From: Montifringilla adamsi
Taxonomy: Eukaryota > Chordata > Aves > Passeriformes > Passeridae
Assembly: GCA_017590115.1 (NCBI GenBank)
Contig: JAGGNK010008559.1
Span: 7,309,888 to 7,373,887 of the forward strand
DNA length: 64,000 nt
Reading direction: 5' to 3'
Part shown: positions 11,261 to 22,916 of the stretch, one piece after another
Numbering within the stretch: the stretch's first letter is position 1
Layout: each line of letters opens with the position of its first letter
Position numbers and translations under genes: made by a program
The notes under the pieces: generated by a model
Database searches by the model: none
What the model was told of the DNA's origin: nothing
Seen by the model: the letters and a program-made list of their open reading frames with translations, nothing else

Positions 11261-12973
11261 TTCTGCTTTCAGTACACATTCATGGATCTGTGCTGGGTAT
11301 TTTGCTGGAAGTAGGAGTATACATTTCACTCATGACCTGAGGCAAATTTAAATGTAGGCTTCCAGAAGTGTTAAAACAGTATAGACAGAGTTTAATGGGC
11401 CAGACTCCAAGCTCTATAAATTTAACTATTCCCATACACCCAGTGTAACTTACAAGTTGATTAAAACATGTGTGAATTGATTCCTGTAGACTGACACTTC
11501 ACGGGTGGCTTTAGACGGAGAAATTATCTGGTTTTGCTTTATAAAGTGCCCTGTATCTCATACACAGGGCTTGGAAGTTGTTTGAGAAAACCTCTGAGGC
11601 TCTTGGGCTGCTGGGCTGACAGCTTGGCAGGGAGACAACAGACAGATTATCATATTCCTTTTATTGCCTGAAGGTTGCAGAAAACACAAACAATATGGTC
11701 ATGGGGAGAGAGCAAGAACAGCTCATCCCTGCTGCTTTGAATGGAGAGTGGTCTCAACCTTGGGCATAGATGAGTGCAGTCATTTCAGTAGGTGTGATGC
11801 TCCAGAGTGACGCATCCATCCCACAACTCCAGGATGGAGTATTTGGAGACACTACATGGCTCCTCAGCAGTGGTAGTATGCACATAGTGATCGCCCCAAG
11901 GAGAAGCAAACCCTTCTGCCCCACATCAAAGCCACTCCTTCACCTCCAGAGGAAGAACCCAGGCTTCAGGGGAGACTTGTGCTTGTACAAATCCCATAAG
12001 GATTTGCCTAAGCACATCTGCTGAGGCAGGAGTGGGACCTCCTGAGAAGCTCTCATGTCGCTGTCTCTAGCCCACGAGGCTGCAGAGGAGGATTATAGCA
12101 CTCCTGGCAAGACATCATGGAGCCAATCTTGACTGGGTTTGGGCCACCATCAGAAAAGCTTCATAAACAGCTCCTGTGTCCCATGCCAGTAAAGATGTCA
12201 GTCAGAGCTACCACCTTCTCCCTATTTCCACTTGCCTCCTTCCTGCTCTGTTCAATAGCAGTTTCTAATGTTACAAGGAAAGATAGATGATACACTCCTA
12301 GATAAAATGCCTATAAACTTGGTTTTGATAGCAGGAGAATAGGAAGGGTGTCCAGTTTAAGAAGTTTGTGCCTTTGATTATCCTTGCAGGAAGACTATTT
12401 CCACCCTTCTCTGTGCAAATACCTAGCTGAGAGACAGCCTAATTTAGGTGCTGTCTTTCCAGCAGCGCCCAGGGGGTTGTTTCCAAGAGAAAGCGGCCAA
12501 TGCTGCCCTGACTCTGTGGGGTTATAGAGGTTTAGGATTAAACTCAGCCTGAAGCTGATAGTTTGGGATTTTATTAGAGAAATCATATTAATCTGGCTTT
12601 GTCACCCTGGCTGATCCAGATATCCATCTGGCTGATGGATAAACCAACTCTGCTGGTTGTTTTCAACCTTTGCTTCTGTTCTGCCATTTGTAGGGTGAGC
12701 AAGAATGAGAAAGACTGATGAAATGCAAAGGCTGTGATGAAAGGATGGTTTTGCAATGTGGCATGATGATGGTGCTACAAAATTAGGCCAAAGCAGTACA
12801 ATCAGTTTTGGAAAGTGATCTTTGGCATTCTTTGGTAAGAAGGAATACAAGGAGTGTGCTGGGGGCTTTATGATTGCTCTGTCAAATTCCAAGCAAGTGC
12901 ATTCCTGGGATTTAACTGGGAAACCAGAGGAGTGTGCATTTGCCCTTTGTAAATCGTATTACTTAAATTCCCT
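11261..12973. other. non-genic unique sequence, nothing recognised
   Basis: Moderate composition and no interspersed repeat that I can identify. Open frames up to about 96 codons have no recognisable domain. Confidence 0.55.
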
Positions 12974-13027
12974 GTTAATACATCACTCTCTCTCTGGATA
13001 GTTAATACCTCACTATCTCTCTGGATA
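12974..13027. repeat. 27-bp tandem duplication, two copies
   Basis: The units at 12974-13000 and 13001-13027 both start GTTAATAC and end CTCTCTGGATA. They differ at only two positions. This is a local tandem duplication of no evident function. Confidence 0.9.
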
Positions 13028-13590
13028 ATCCAGCATGCTGGACTACTTCCAGATGACCCAAACCAGAAGGGCTTGACATCGCTTCAATTACTGAGACACT
13101 TGAAGTGGAAGCCTAATTCCACACCCTTTCTGTATCGCTGGGGGTCTAGGTCTTAAAATCTGGTTTTTCAATCTTGATTCTGGAAGGTGGTGAGACCTCT
13201 GCCCAGCCCCAATCCCAGCAGAAGTTCACAGCCTGCCAACAACTGTTCTATCAAGCATCAGTTTGGGAAATATCATGGACGAACAGTGCATGCACTGTGG
13301 GAGAAAAAGGAGGTCATGACACCCCTCACTTTGAGGGCTGAATCCCTGATATCCATCCACTCATATCTTCCATCTCCACCACTTTGCTGTTTCTCTTCCC
13401 AGAAATTCTACTCTTTTTATTCTGTCTCAATAACCTGGAGATAACATCATAATTTTATGAATTCTACACAAGAGGCACAAAGGCAGCTACAAGCCAACCT
13501 CCATGCTTAAAATGACCCAAGAAGTAAATCTCTATTGAAGTGATTTGAAACTAAAAGTTGGTTTTGATTATTCTTTTTTTTTCTCCCCAG
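13028..13590. other. non-genic sequence upstream of an exon-like segment
   Basis: Unique sequence ending in a strong polypyrimidine tract (TTCTTTTTTTTTCTCCCCAG) at 13571-13590. No gene recognised otherwise. Confidence 0.5.
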
Positions 13591-13640
13591 GACCTAATGG
13601 AAAAAACGTTCAAGCTCTCGTCAGGGCTGTATGGTTTTAG
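13591..13640 (+). other. exon-like segment, unconfirmed
   Basis: A strong acceptor (polypyrimidine tract then CCCCAG) ends at 13590 and a donor GTTAGT begins at 13641, giving a 50-base segment. Frame 1 is open (DLMEKTFKLSSGLYGF). Frame 3 is open until a stop in its last codon, and frame 2 closes at once. If translated in frame 1 it leaves phase 2, which joins openly to the second open frame of the next exon-like segment at 16983-17062. I recognise no protein family, and short segments with good splice sites are common by chance. Confidence 0.12.
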
Positions 13641-16600
13641 GTTAGTCTATTAATCTTTATTATCTAAATTAATGGAATTTTTTGTATTACATAGATGTTT
13701 ATATATTATAATCCTTGCCAGTGCTGGAGGTAATGGGTGTTGCCACTACGATATTTTGCATTCTTTGATATTTACGTTATTTTTTAACAGATTGGCCAAA
13801 ATTCCAAACAAGTGCATAGTCACACTGTTTCCAAACCCAGCTTTGGAGTTTCTACCTCCTCAGCCAGGTGAAAAAGAAAAAAAGTGAGAGTGAGCAGGAT
13901 CAGTTTTCCTGCACATACTGAGGTCAGAGGTTCTTCCAGTTGCATCCAGCTTGCTGCTCCTGCTTGCGCAGTGGATAAAAACTGGAGAACACAATACTGG
14001 TGCATGTGTCATTACTGGTCCAGACCAGTGCATTAGACTTCACTTTTGAGGTAACATGGTGCTTTTTTCTCTAAGTCTTGCCAAATACAAATGGGAATTT
14101 TGTATTTTCTGCTGTGCCCTGCCTCAAGGTAAAGGCTCCTGAGGGAAAATGCAACCAAACCTCAGATGTTTTCTTTTCTTTACATGGAAAAGGATTTTGT
14201 TTTGAATGAACCCCCAAAGCATCAGAGATCCTTATTTTTACTTTGTACACTTCAGCCTAAGGAATATAACAGAGCTCTGTGTGTCTAAAGAACAAGTTTT
14301 CTCCTAGACTGCCCTCCAGAAAGGATATGGGTTTCCCACTATTTAATTCATAGTGCATTTAAGCCACTTTTCTTCTTGTCCCAGCTGGAAGCAGAAACTG
14401 CCAGAGGTACATGAAAATGAAAAATGGCGAGTGAAATATATTGTAAATCCAAACTTTCAAACCCCAATAAGGCTTAATTATGATTTCATCCAAAGTGGCT
14501 CACGTAATTACTTCTCCCAGGTTTTAATGCTATAAACCTGTCTTCTGCAGCACACATCCATGCTCCCATTGGCTGTGCCAGGAACTGACCTCCAGATTTA
14601 TCACTTGAGCAGGAAAACATACAATGATCCTTTAGAACTTGCCAGTTGCTGAAGAGTTTAATATTAGATTAGGAGCACTCTCAAAAGTAAGTAGGAGGAA
14701 GTGCAAGGAGCACTGAAGAAACTCTATCTATTTATCTAAGGCAAAACAGGCAAATTTTTAAGGTTGCCTCCTCCAGGTGCTGTCAAATAGCACTGGAGGT
14801 CCCTACATAATTTGAACCAGGAATGATACGTCATTAAAGAAAGTAAAGGACCTGTCAGAGAGAATTTCCTCTTTGTGTCATGTTGTCACTTTGCTCCCTG
14901 CATGATTCGTATCATCACCAATAATCCCTGCACCCCACAGCAGGTCTGTTTTTCCCTTTAATCCAGTGGGTTAGATGGACTGGCCAAGCTACACAAGGCT
15001 GTGATTTCCAGTGGGCACAGGACTGACACATGCAAGAGATTGATTACAAATGCACACGTGCGATGAAAGGCACGAGGTGGTGGCCCAAGAAGAATGTTTT
15101 TGTCATAGTCCTCCAGCCTAGTGTCATTAATTTTTAATGCTATTAATAAATTAACATCCTTCATTTGTAGGAACTAGAAGTCTGGTTACTTTCCAGGCCT
15201 TATATTCTCTTCATCTGAGGCCTCTGGATCATCAAGTGGCACCAACAGTGTGTCTAGAGGTGTATTTCCTTGCTCAGTCATTTGCACAAACAAACTAATC
15301 CCCTTCCCAAAGCTTTCTTTTTCTCAGTTCTGTGTTTCTCATGACTAAGCCCTGCATTATTCATTATTTTATTTTTCGTGCTGCTTGGAAAAGTACCTGT
15401 CCCTTCAAAAACTAGGGATCTGTGTGTATGTGATAACATCTGAATGCTGCTAAAACAAGTAGGAAAACTAAAAAGCAATCACTCTGAAAGTCTAAGCTCC
15501 CTCCCTGCACAAAGGGTTTTATGTTACCTCTTATGCTGTGGAGCTCATTATTGCACAATTATGTATCATGGAATGCTTTGGACTGGAAGTGGTAATATCA
15601 GGGGTGCAAATACCCAAAGCCAGCCCCAAACCTCTGTGCATGAAGCTCTTCCTAGGCCAGGTGCCACGATTCTGACAAACCGCATCCTTCCCTAGGCAAG
15701 GCAGCTTTCCCAAAAAAACCCCGACCATCATCATCAGCATGACTTCCTGCACTAACTCCCCTATAAACAGCCACCTTATTTATGCTTCCCAGCAATCTTT
15801 CCTGTTAGGAGCAGAATTGCTAATTGCTGGCTTACAGCTCCTTCCTCCCTGCAGCAGTCAGACCAGTGGAGCCTGGCCACACTCCAGGCTTTTGGCTGCA
15901 GAGGGGACGAGTGTTTCCAGCCCTCTCATTTGATTTTTCCCCTCCAGAGACTCAGGTCTGTGTTTGCACAGCCTGGTGGGTGATGCTCGTGCAGGGGTGG
16001 GAGTTGAGGATGTGACCTGGCCCCTCGCCTCCTGGTTTCTGTTTATCCCAGAGCAGAAAGGAGGGTTCCTATGGAGCAGCCCTTAATTTGGGGAAATAAT
16101 GTGTGGTTTCCACTTGGAAACTCTTAATTAAATAGTCTGTGTAGGCTTGGAAATGAGTCTGTGTTTATCTGAATGCAAATTTTGTTTTCCTGGGCGTGGG
16201 CAAATGGCAGGGTAAATTAGGGGACAGAAGTGTTCACTCCAGAATTAAAACATCCAGTGCCAGCTCCACCAGCCCTGGAGAAAAGGAAAAGCAGAAATGC
16301 AGAGATCCTGCCCGGTTTACAGTTTTCCTGTTTCTGAGATGAGCATCTAATTTCTAGATTAATTTGTTGTTTATCTAGGTCGCATACTTTCCTTCTTCTT
16401 TGGGAGGCAAACTGAAGCTGAGAAAGAAACAGTCCTGGTGTGTTCACCATGGGCAAGAGAGGAGGGGTTTTGTCTAAAGACTCAGTTTATCAAACGGGGT
16501 TTGCGCTCACATCCCTCTGTCTTCATGTTTTTGTTGTAGCTGTCTTTTTCCCTCGGGGCTTTCCATTGACTGAATTGTCTAAACACTTTGACCACGATTG

Positions 16601-16982
16601 CCAAATTATACTTTCCTTCAGAGATCATAATGCAGATAAAAGAGTTGAGTAGCTGCCTGCAGAGAGGAGGGATACACAGCACACGGAGTTCTTAGCACTT
16701 TCATTTACCAGCTAGAGTATCTTAATTATTAACCTTATGACAACGAGGGGCTTCTCCCATGGCCCTGGGGACAGATGTAGGGAGTGGCTGGAGGGAGGCA
16801 GCAGGCTGCACCCTCCCTTTGTCACAGCACAGGCAGAGCCAGAGTGCTTTCGACAGCTGAGGGTGCACATTGCACGTCCTTGGATTTGGGGGCAGCTTCC
16901 AAGGGGTCTGGCACCTTGTAAGGAGAGGAAAGGGCAAGGAAGCGTGGCTGCTTGGCCTTTCCTGCTCTCACTCTGCTCTCAG
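13641..16982. other. non-genic unique sequence, nothing recognised
   Basis: AT-leaning sequence with no clear repeat. An ATGCAAAT octamer lies near 16173. Open frames of 60-85 codons have no domains I recognise. Confidence 0.55.
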
Positions 16983-17062
16983 TGCCAAAGAACTGTTTCC
17001 ACCTACATATCTAAAGGTGACTTTCATCAAAAGAGGAAAAAAAAAAAGCGGCAGCTTTACAG
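16983..17062 (+). other. exon-like segment, unconfirmed
   Basis: The acceptor tract CTCACTCTGCTCTCAG ends at 16982 and a donor CAG/GTATGT follows at 17062/17063, enclosing 80 bases. Two of three frames are open. One reads CQRTVSTYISKGDFHQ followed by a lysine-rich stretch; the other begins AKELFPPTYLKVTFIK. An 11-base A run inside makes the segment partly low-complexity, which weakens the coding case. No family recognised. Confidence 0.12.
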
Positions 17063-18379
17063 GTATGTAAACACCTTGTTTTACAAACAGCAATATAAAA
17101 GCTTGACTTGACCTGACAGCTTTTCTTTAACGAAAATATTCCCTGCCTATAATGAATCTCCTGTCACTGATTCCTGGTTCCAGAAACAAACCGTGCTGTT
17201 CCAAGAATGTGTTGCACAAGTGAATTCATAACAAAGTAATCATGGAGAAAGCAGGTTCCTTATAGCAAAGCTGTTATAAAGTATCCCAGACACGGGTATT
17301 TTAATCTCCCAAAGTGTCTCTGTCAGTACTTCCCTTCCTCCGAGCAATTTGGACCAGAATGACAGCAGCAATAATTGAAGGATGAGTCACTGGCTGTACT
17401 GTAGGTGAGACATCATCGGGGAGGGAAGGCCAAGAGACAAACCTTTAAAAACAGGCTTGTTTTTACACTGCTGCTGTCTCGCAGCCTGGCAGTGCTGGAA
17501 AGGGCACCACAGCTGCCCCCAGACTCAGGGCCCATCAGAGCTGTCACTTCAGTTTGAAGTTACCAGTTCACCTCCAGAAAATCCCTGTCACACAAGATCT
17601 CAGTCTGAATACAGAAATACGCATGAGAAAATTCAGTCTCTGGAACCCAGATTTGCTCTGGGTTTGACCCAGCAGAAGGCAAGCAGTGAGAAAACCCAAA
17701 TTCTTAAATTTGCTTTTGAGATCAGGATCCAGCTCTTGAGGAAAATAGCCACCAAGGTTCAGGAAAGCAGAAGCATGAAACCAAGTTTAGAGCTTAAACC
17801 AGGTGTTTTAAGTTTTATTCTTTGCAATTTTTGCACTGACAGAGCAATACTTGAAGTTGGAAAGCCTTGGAATGAGATTCAGGGAGAAAATGAGGGAGGA
17901 AAGATGCCAATGAAGAAGGGGCAAGAAGAAGGAGGGCAGAGGAAAGGCAGGACTTCCTTTTGCAGCTGCTGCTTGAGTTTGAGTGACCTCTGTGGGTTCA
18001 GAAGTCCTGGCAGAATTAATTTTGCCATCCACATTATTTGAGCTGCTTTTTTGGCACGTGAGGCAGGAGAAGAGGCTGGAGGGAGCAGGGATCCTGCCTT
18101 CCCTTCTGGACCATGCCTGAAGCTGGCACTGGGGATGGAGGACAAGCATGGTGCCACTCAGGCAGCCTGTCCTCTAAACCAAGCACGTGTCACCAGTCTG
18201 ATTTATTAGCCCACATTAATTAAGCAATTTGCTGATTAAAGCAGAGAGGATAAGAACCCATGTTGCCAACCAGTCGTCCCTGTGCAGAAAGATAACATCA
18301 CTTACTTTTTTCGTCTCGGGGAAAAAACTTGAAATTCACATTTTTCCCAGGGTGAGAATGTGGAAAGGGAATTTTATCC
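17063..18379. other. non-genic sequence, long chance open frame
   Basis: A 194-codon open frame at 17457-18041 on + shows no domain, membrane segment or compositional sign of real coding. A 113-codon frame overlaps it on -. I see no splice context that would support either. No repeats identified. Confidence 0.5.
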
Positions 18380-19030
18380 TGCAGAGGAGCTGCATGTACC
18401 TGGCACGTTTAAGGATGCACTCAGCAGCTCCGGGGGCTGGGGCCCGGGAGGCAGCAAGTGAAGGGTAACATGATCTATCTTTTGTGCGAGGTGAAGGAGC
18501 TGCGGAGCCGGGCAGAGGCAAGGGAGGGCTGAGCCAGCCAGGAGCGTGCACCGACTAGCACCAAGGCGGGGAAAACAGCTCTTGGAACCGCTTCCATAAA
18601 TTTTCTTTTCCTTGAAGCATCCGACAGAAAAAGAGAGAGGGGAAGACAGGGAAAGGGGGAGGGAGGCAGATGGAAGTGTAAAACCTTGCAAAAGCAGGGC
18701 TGGGCACTCGCTCCACTCTCCGGCACAGCGGCTGCAAAGGCTCGACTGCCTCTTCTGGAGCTAGCCCATGGCTCAGCACTGGTCCTGGAGAGCTCTGAGC
18801 TGATGAACAGATAAACCAGTGGAGTCCGAGGACTGGGCCAGCAGGCAGGGACACGTGGGAAACAGGGTGGGGAGGAAGCAGGAATCCCCCAGCAGCAAAG
18901 CCAAGCACCTCGGAGCGAGGTGGACACGGAATTCCCTGCCCTGGGCACAGCTCTGTCCCTCTTCGGGAATCTGAGCATCCCCCCAAGGGTCCTGCAAACA
19001 CATCCAGCTCCTAGCAGGGCCACGCGTGTT
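18380..19030. other. GC-rich block with partial CpG retention
   Basis: The block is clearly GC-richer than its flanks, with about 22 CpGs in 650 bases counted by eye. That is less than half of expectation, so it is not a classical CpG island. Purine-rich tracts (near 18635-18670) give pyrimidine-rich, stop-poor minus-strand frames of 148 and 214 codons. Those peptides are rich in Ser, Pro, Leu and Arg, and I treat them as by-products of composition. It could be a regulatory element or a first exon of a noncoding RNA, but nothing proves it. Confidence 0.3.
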
Positions 19031-19414
19031 TGTACAGGGGCCTGAGAAATGACTCCTTTCTCAGGAGAATTGCTAAGCTGCTCTCCTGCAAAAGAGACTT
19101 TTCTTCTGTGCTCTGACACCTTCCCCTTAATGTCACGTTTATTTCTGTACTGAGGAAGTATTTCTTTGTGCTAAGGAAAACGTGAATGGGAAGAAAGTCA
19201 ATATAAACACAGCCTCAATCATCAGATATTTTCCTTTTTTAGTTCTCAGTGCTTTAAACAACAATGAAATATAAACAGAAGTTACTCCTTTCCAACCTCT
19301 ATTAGTAATGGCTGGACCATTAACTGTTTCCCTCTCCATCACCATGACAACTCATGGTTAGTCCCATGGCAGCTCCCAGGCCAGTTCAAACACAGGTTGC
19401 CTGTTTCAGAAGAG
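19031..19414. other. non-genic sequence, nothing recognised
   Basis: Unique AT-leaning sequence. No gene or repeat recognised. Confidence 0.5.
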
Positions 19415-19490
19415 TGTGTGCTGAGCACAGGGGCAAAGTGACTTCCCCAACATCCCAAAAAAAGCCTGATCCAAACCCCTTTTGAAGCAA
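19415..19490 (-). mobile_element. possible MIR SINE relic
   Basis: GAGCACAGGGGCAAAGTGACTT followed by CCCCAAC and, after a gap, CCTGATCCAAACCCC resembles the reverse complement of the MIR core (GAGGCACAGAG...AAGT.ACTTGCCCAAGG...GGATTCGAACCC). The match is partial and gapped. MIRs are ancient tRNA-derived SINEs found across amniotes, usually 25-35% diverged, so weak matches are expected but also easy to over-call. Confidence 0.3.
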
Positions 19491-20137
19491 TCAAACCATT
19501 GCATTGACTTCATCTGGGGATTTGGAGAGTGTGGAGCAGCAAAACCACAGCTGTTGATGCCCTCAGCATGTATCCTGGATTAAATAATCATTTTCTTTCA
19601 TTTTGGAGAGGGAAAAGGACAGTGGGAATCATGAAGGCAAAGAATAAGGCTGGTTAGACATATAAAGTGTTAAAGTGCTCTATAATGTTTCTAAGAAGTA
19701 TTCAGTGAACACATTTCCTATCTAATAAATGTATGACTAAGAATAATATAATAAATAATTCCTTCCAGCAAAGGCTTTGAATGCAAAACAGATCAGAATG
19801 CTCCTGGACAGGGAAAAGCCATTGGTTCTTATTGTAGTCAGCAGGGTGAGTTCTCAGCTCTCTTTGCTGTCATTCCAGATGGGAAAGTGAGACAGCAGAA
19901 TATGATGATACTGCTACTACAGCAAAGACTTATCTGTGCTTGCTTTCAGAGCCCTCCAAAGCAGCCCTTTCCTTTATTTTCTACACTGACTCAGGTTGGT
20001 GGCTGTTAGGAAATCACAAAGATCCCTGCAATGGGAATTGTCACCAAAAGTCGAAGATAGGTAACCAAAATATAGCATTTCAAGGGATGAATGGCTCTAG
20101 AAACTCAAAGGTCCAGCACTGAATGAGGCAGCTCCTC
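19491..20137. other. non-genic sequence, nothing recognised
   Basis: AT-rich unique sequence, including the A/T-rich stretch near 19720-19760. No gene or repeat recognised. Confidence 0.5.
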
Positions 20138-20262
20138 TGTGATGTAATGGGGAGAGGATTTGGTAGGATTCTGACAACTGGGACTCCAGGCCATGTACTG
20201 TTGGGTGAGCCTGGGAAAGTCACTTTCTTCAAGTCTGTGCAAAACAGGAACAGTCTCCTCCT
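20138..20262 (+). mobile_element. MIR-like SINE relic
   Basis: The stretch GTGAGCCTGGGAAAGTCACT (about 20201-20222), followed by a region ending TCTGTGCAAAACAGGAA, lines up with the MIR core TGTGACCTTGGGCAAGTCACTT...TCTGTGCCTCAGTTTCC. The upstream part (GATTTGG...GATTCTGACAACTGGGACT) also follows the order of the MIR 5' region (GACTTTGG...CAGAC..CCTGGGTT). The agreement in order over about 120 bases supports an old copy on the plus strand. It is heavily diverged and without function that I can see. Confidence 0.5.
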
Positions 20263-22799
20263 TTTCAGACTGAAAGGGCAGGATGAATTATTATGGTTGT
20301 TCTTTTGGTCCTCTCCAGTTATTTTTCTCAGTCAGCTCAGCTCTTTTATCAGGGTAGCAGTCCTCTGATATCTGAGAGGCTGGACAAGCTTAATCAGGGG
20401 TCATTTATGAAACGGGATTAAATTTTACTTGTAGTTTAACAAGAATCCAACTGTGTTATCTCCTGAATTGTTGACATGTCAGCCTCTTAAAAACTTACAT
20501 AGCCTAAACAAACCATAGGCTGTTGCTAAGGGAAATAATATAATATTATAATATCATTACAGCCATGTGTTGTAACAGCTCTCTGATGGAGACATTGTTT
20601 GCTTTTCAGATTTTTCTCAGGTTTGTATGGATGGTATTTCATTTGATTGCTTTTCATCACATTTCATAATACCATTCTTTCCTTAATTTTCAAAAACATG
20701 AGGAAGGATATTTTTCCAGGGCTGCAGAAAATCCTGGAAGTGAGGAGTGTCCATAGAACAGGGGCAGCTAAGAACTTCTCAAGATCTTTGGGAAAAGTCT
20801 GAATTCCTTCACTCCTACAGCTCTCTCACACTCTCACCCTCTAAGTTAGAAAATCTGTAGGATAAATAGATTGCTTCTGCATATGACTGAAGGACCATTT
20901 TTAGCAAAGACTTAAAAAAAATCGGGCATTTAGTATTATACTGTGGCACTGTATGAAATGCAGAGAACGTGTAGACTTCTGTTGCTTCTCCATTTCTAGA
21001 GATGAGCAGAAGATGCAGCTTCTCATCAGGTGGGGAAGTTTCTATCTCTAATAACATTTCTGTTGGGACAATTTTTTCCTAATTTCGTACTCCTTCTTGA
21101 AAGTTTTGTCATGTGAGTCAGACAGTTCCTGAGATTTTGTCAGATATTATTACGTTCTCTGTGAAGTATGTATATGGCTTTGTGCTCTGCATAACCCAGG
21201 CTTGTGTAAAGATAAAATATTTAAAAATACACAGTTGGGTTTTCTTTACCTTGGCCTGCTTAAGTATAGAAAATAACCACTCGTACTTGTGTTGAAGGAA
21301 AGTGTTTCTTTATGGGTTAGTGAAATAAGCTATTCAAAACCACTAAATCCTTCCAAAATACCCTTTCAGAGCTGTCAGAGTGAGAGACCTCAAGCCACAG
21401 TGCCAACAGCACGCTGCTAATGCTGCCAGAGATGGAGGGAAGCAGGAGTTTGACACTGAGCCCATTTAGGAGTGACACAGCATTCTATTAGTCAGTTAAT
21501 GGATGCCATTAATTGATGGGTACCATCATCTCAGGATGGAACCTTCCTTTTCTTCTCCTTTCCAAAGTGCTCACCTGTCCAGCAGCAGGTCAGCAGGCCT
21601 TGTGTGCCTTTAGCCCACAGCAAATATTATGCAAATACAAATGGAAAAACACTTGAGTTTTATTTCCTGCATTTTGCTCCTGGTTGGAAGAGAGCAGAGC
21701 GGGTCCTGGGGGCTTTTGTCTGATACAAAATCAAAAATATCTGTTTTCAAACCTAAGAATTTTAAATAATTCCTACTATATTTCAAATACTGTTTTTTTA
21801 TAGTTTTCAGGTTATATTGTCCTTAAAACAAAACCCATTTCTACACCAAAGCTAAATGTCCTTTGCCACTTAACATGTTGAAACCCACCTGGTTGTGCTG
21901 TCTAGCACTGCATATACAAGTGCTAGAAATCAAGCAGCAGAGTTTCCTCAAAGGTGGAAAATATCTAAGACTGACATCTCAGAAGAAACCCTTAAGCTTT
22001 TGCTGTGATGGGCATGTGATAATTTATTTTTAAACAGACATGACAAGATTTCCTGACCTTCTACACAAGTAAAAAATGAGACATATACACATACCTAAGA
22101 AGGTCTTTAAATGGGAAATCACTCATATTTGTGCACTTTAAGAACTCCAGAAGAAGTTCCACTGTATTGAAAACCCCACCTTGCTCCTGACTGGGACCAG
22201 ATTTTTTCTTGGTATGGGGCAAGGGAGGTTTTTAAGCTTTATTTCCTTGCTTATGTAACTCAGTCTTACAAATTTAAAATTTACACTGCCTTTTTTTTTT
22301 TTCCTTTGCTACACCTAGGTTTTGAAGAAAAGCTTGAGAAGTGATTATTATAGATTATATGATTGACCTTTTGATTACCTGAGCAATAGTTATTTTTAAA
22401 CTACACAGCTCATTGCATCTATTTTGCATACAATAGCCCATTTCACAAAATGGTTCAGCACCTTAGGTAAGCAGCAGCTTTTCCCAATTAGCAATTTCAG
22501 AATTGCAACATTAATTAAAGGCAAAGGCAGAAGCCTGTTTTGGTTCTGTTCAGCCATGCAGATTTGCAGGTTAGATTGCTGAGTCTTGCTCAAAGAAACC
22601 CCCAGCAAAGGGAGGTAGTTGGGGTGGGGAGGAGAGTAGTATTTGTGCCATCAGTGGCTTTTCTCTGTGCTTTCAGAGGAAAAATTATTTTTATCCATGT
22701 CAGTACCTATTTTCTTTATTAAGTTTCTCTGTGCTTTAAGTCTCTTTGAAAATCTTTGGTATGTTATTTTGGGAAGGGATTAAGTGGATGCTTTTGAAA
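20263..22799. other. non-genic unique sequence, nothing recognised
   Basis: AT-rich, with small AT-only tracts near 20536-20560 and a T run near 22291-22302. An ATGCAAAT octamer is present at 21629-21636. Open frames are short. No gene recognised. Confidence 0.55.
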
Positions 22800-22916
22800 T
22801 TCTAAGGACTATGTGGTATATGTAGGGATCATATGGAACCACAGTGCACTGACTTCTACACTTAAGTTGGACTTGATGATCTCTTTTCCAACCTTAATGA
22901 TTCCATGATTCTATGA
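22800..22916 (+). mobile_element. CR1 LINE 3' end, truncated
   Basis: AAGTTGGACTTGATGATCTC at about 22865-22884, then TTTTCCAACCTTAATGATTC, and the tail CATGATTCTATGA ending near 22916. This is the characteristic 3' end of avian CR1 LINEs: GTTGGACTTGATGATCT, then CTTTTCCAACC, then repeats of ATTCTATG. The copy is 5'-truncated, as most CR1 copies are, and carries no protein-coding part. Homology upstream of about 22855 is uncertain. It is one of the main reasons for reading the window as avian. Confidence 0.85.

Noticed and set aside
17457..18041. 194-codon plus-strand open frame
   Set aside because: No recognisable domain, signal or membrane segment, and overlapping minus-strand frames of similar openness; most likely chance.
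18475..19119. 214-codon minus-strand open frame
   Set aside because: It lies in GC-rich, pyrimidine-rich sequence where stops are rare, overlaps other open frames, has no domain and no credible splice or promoter context.
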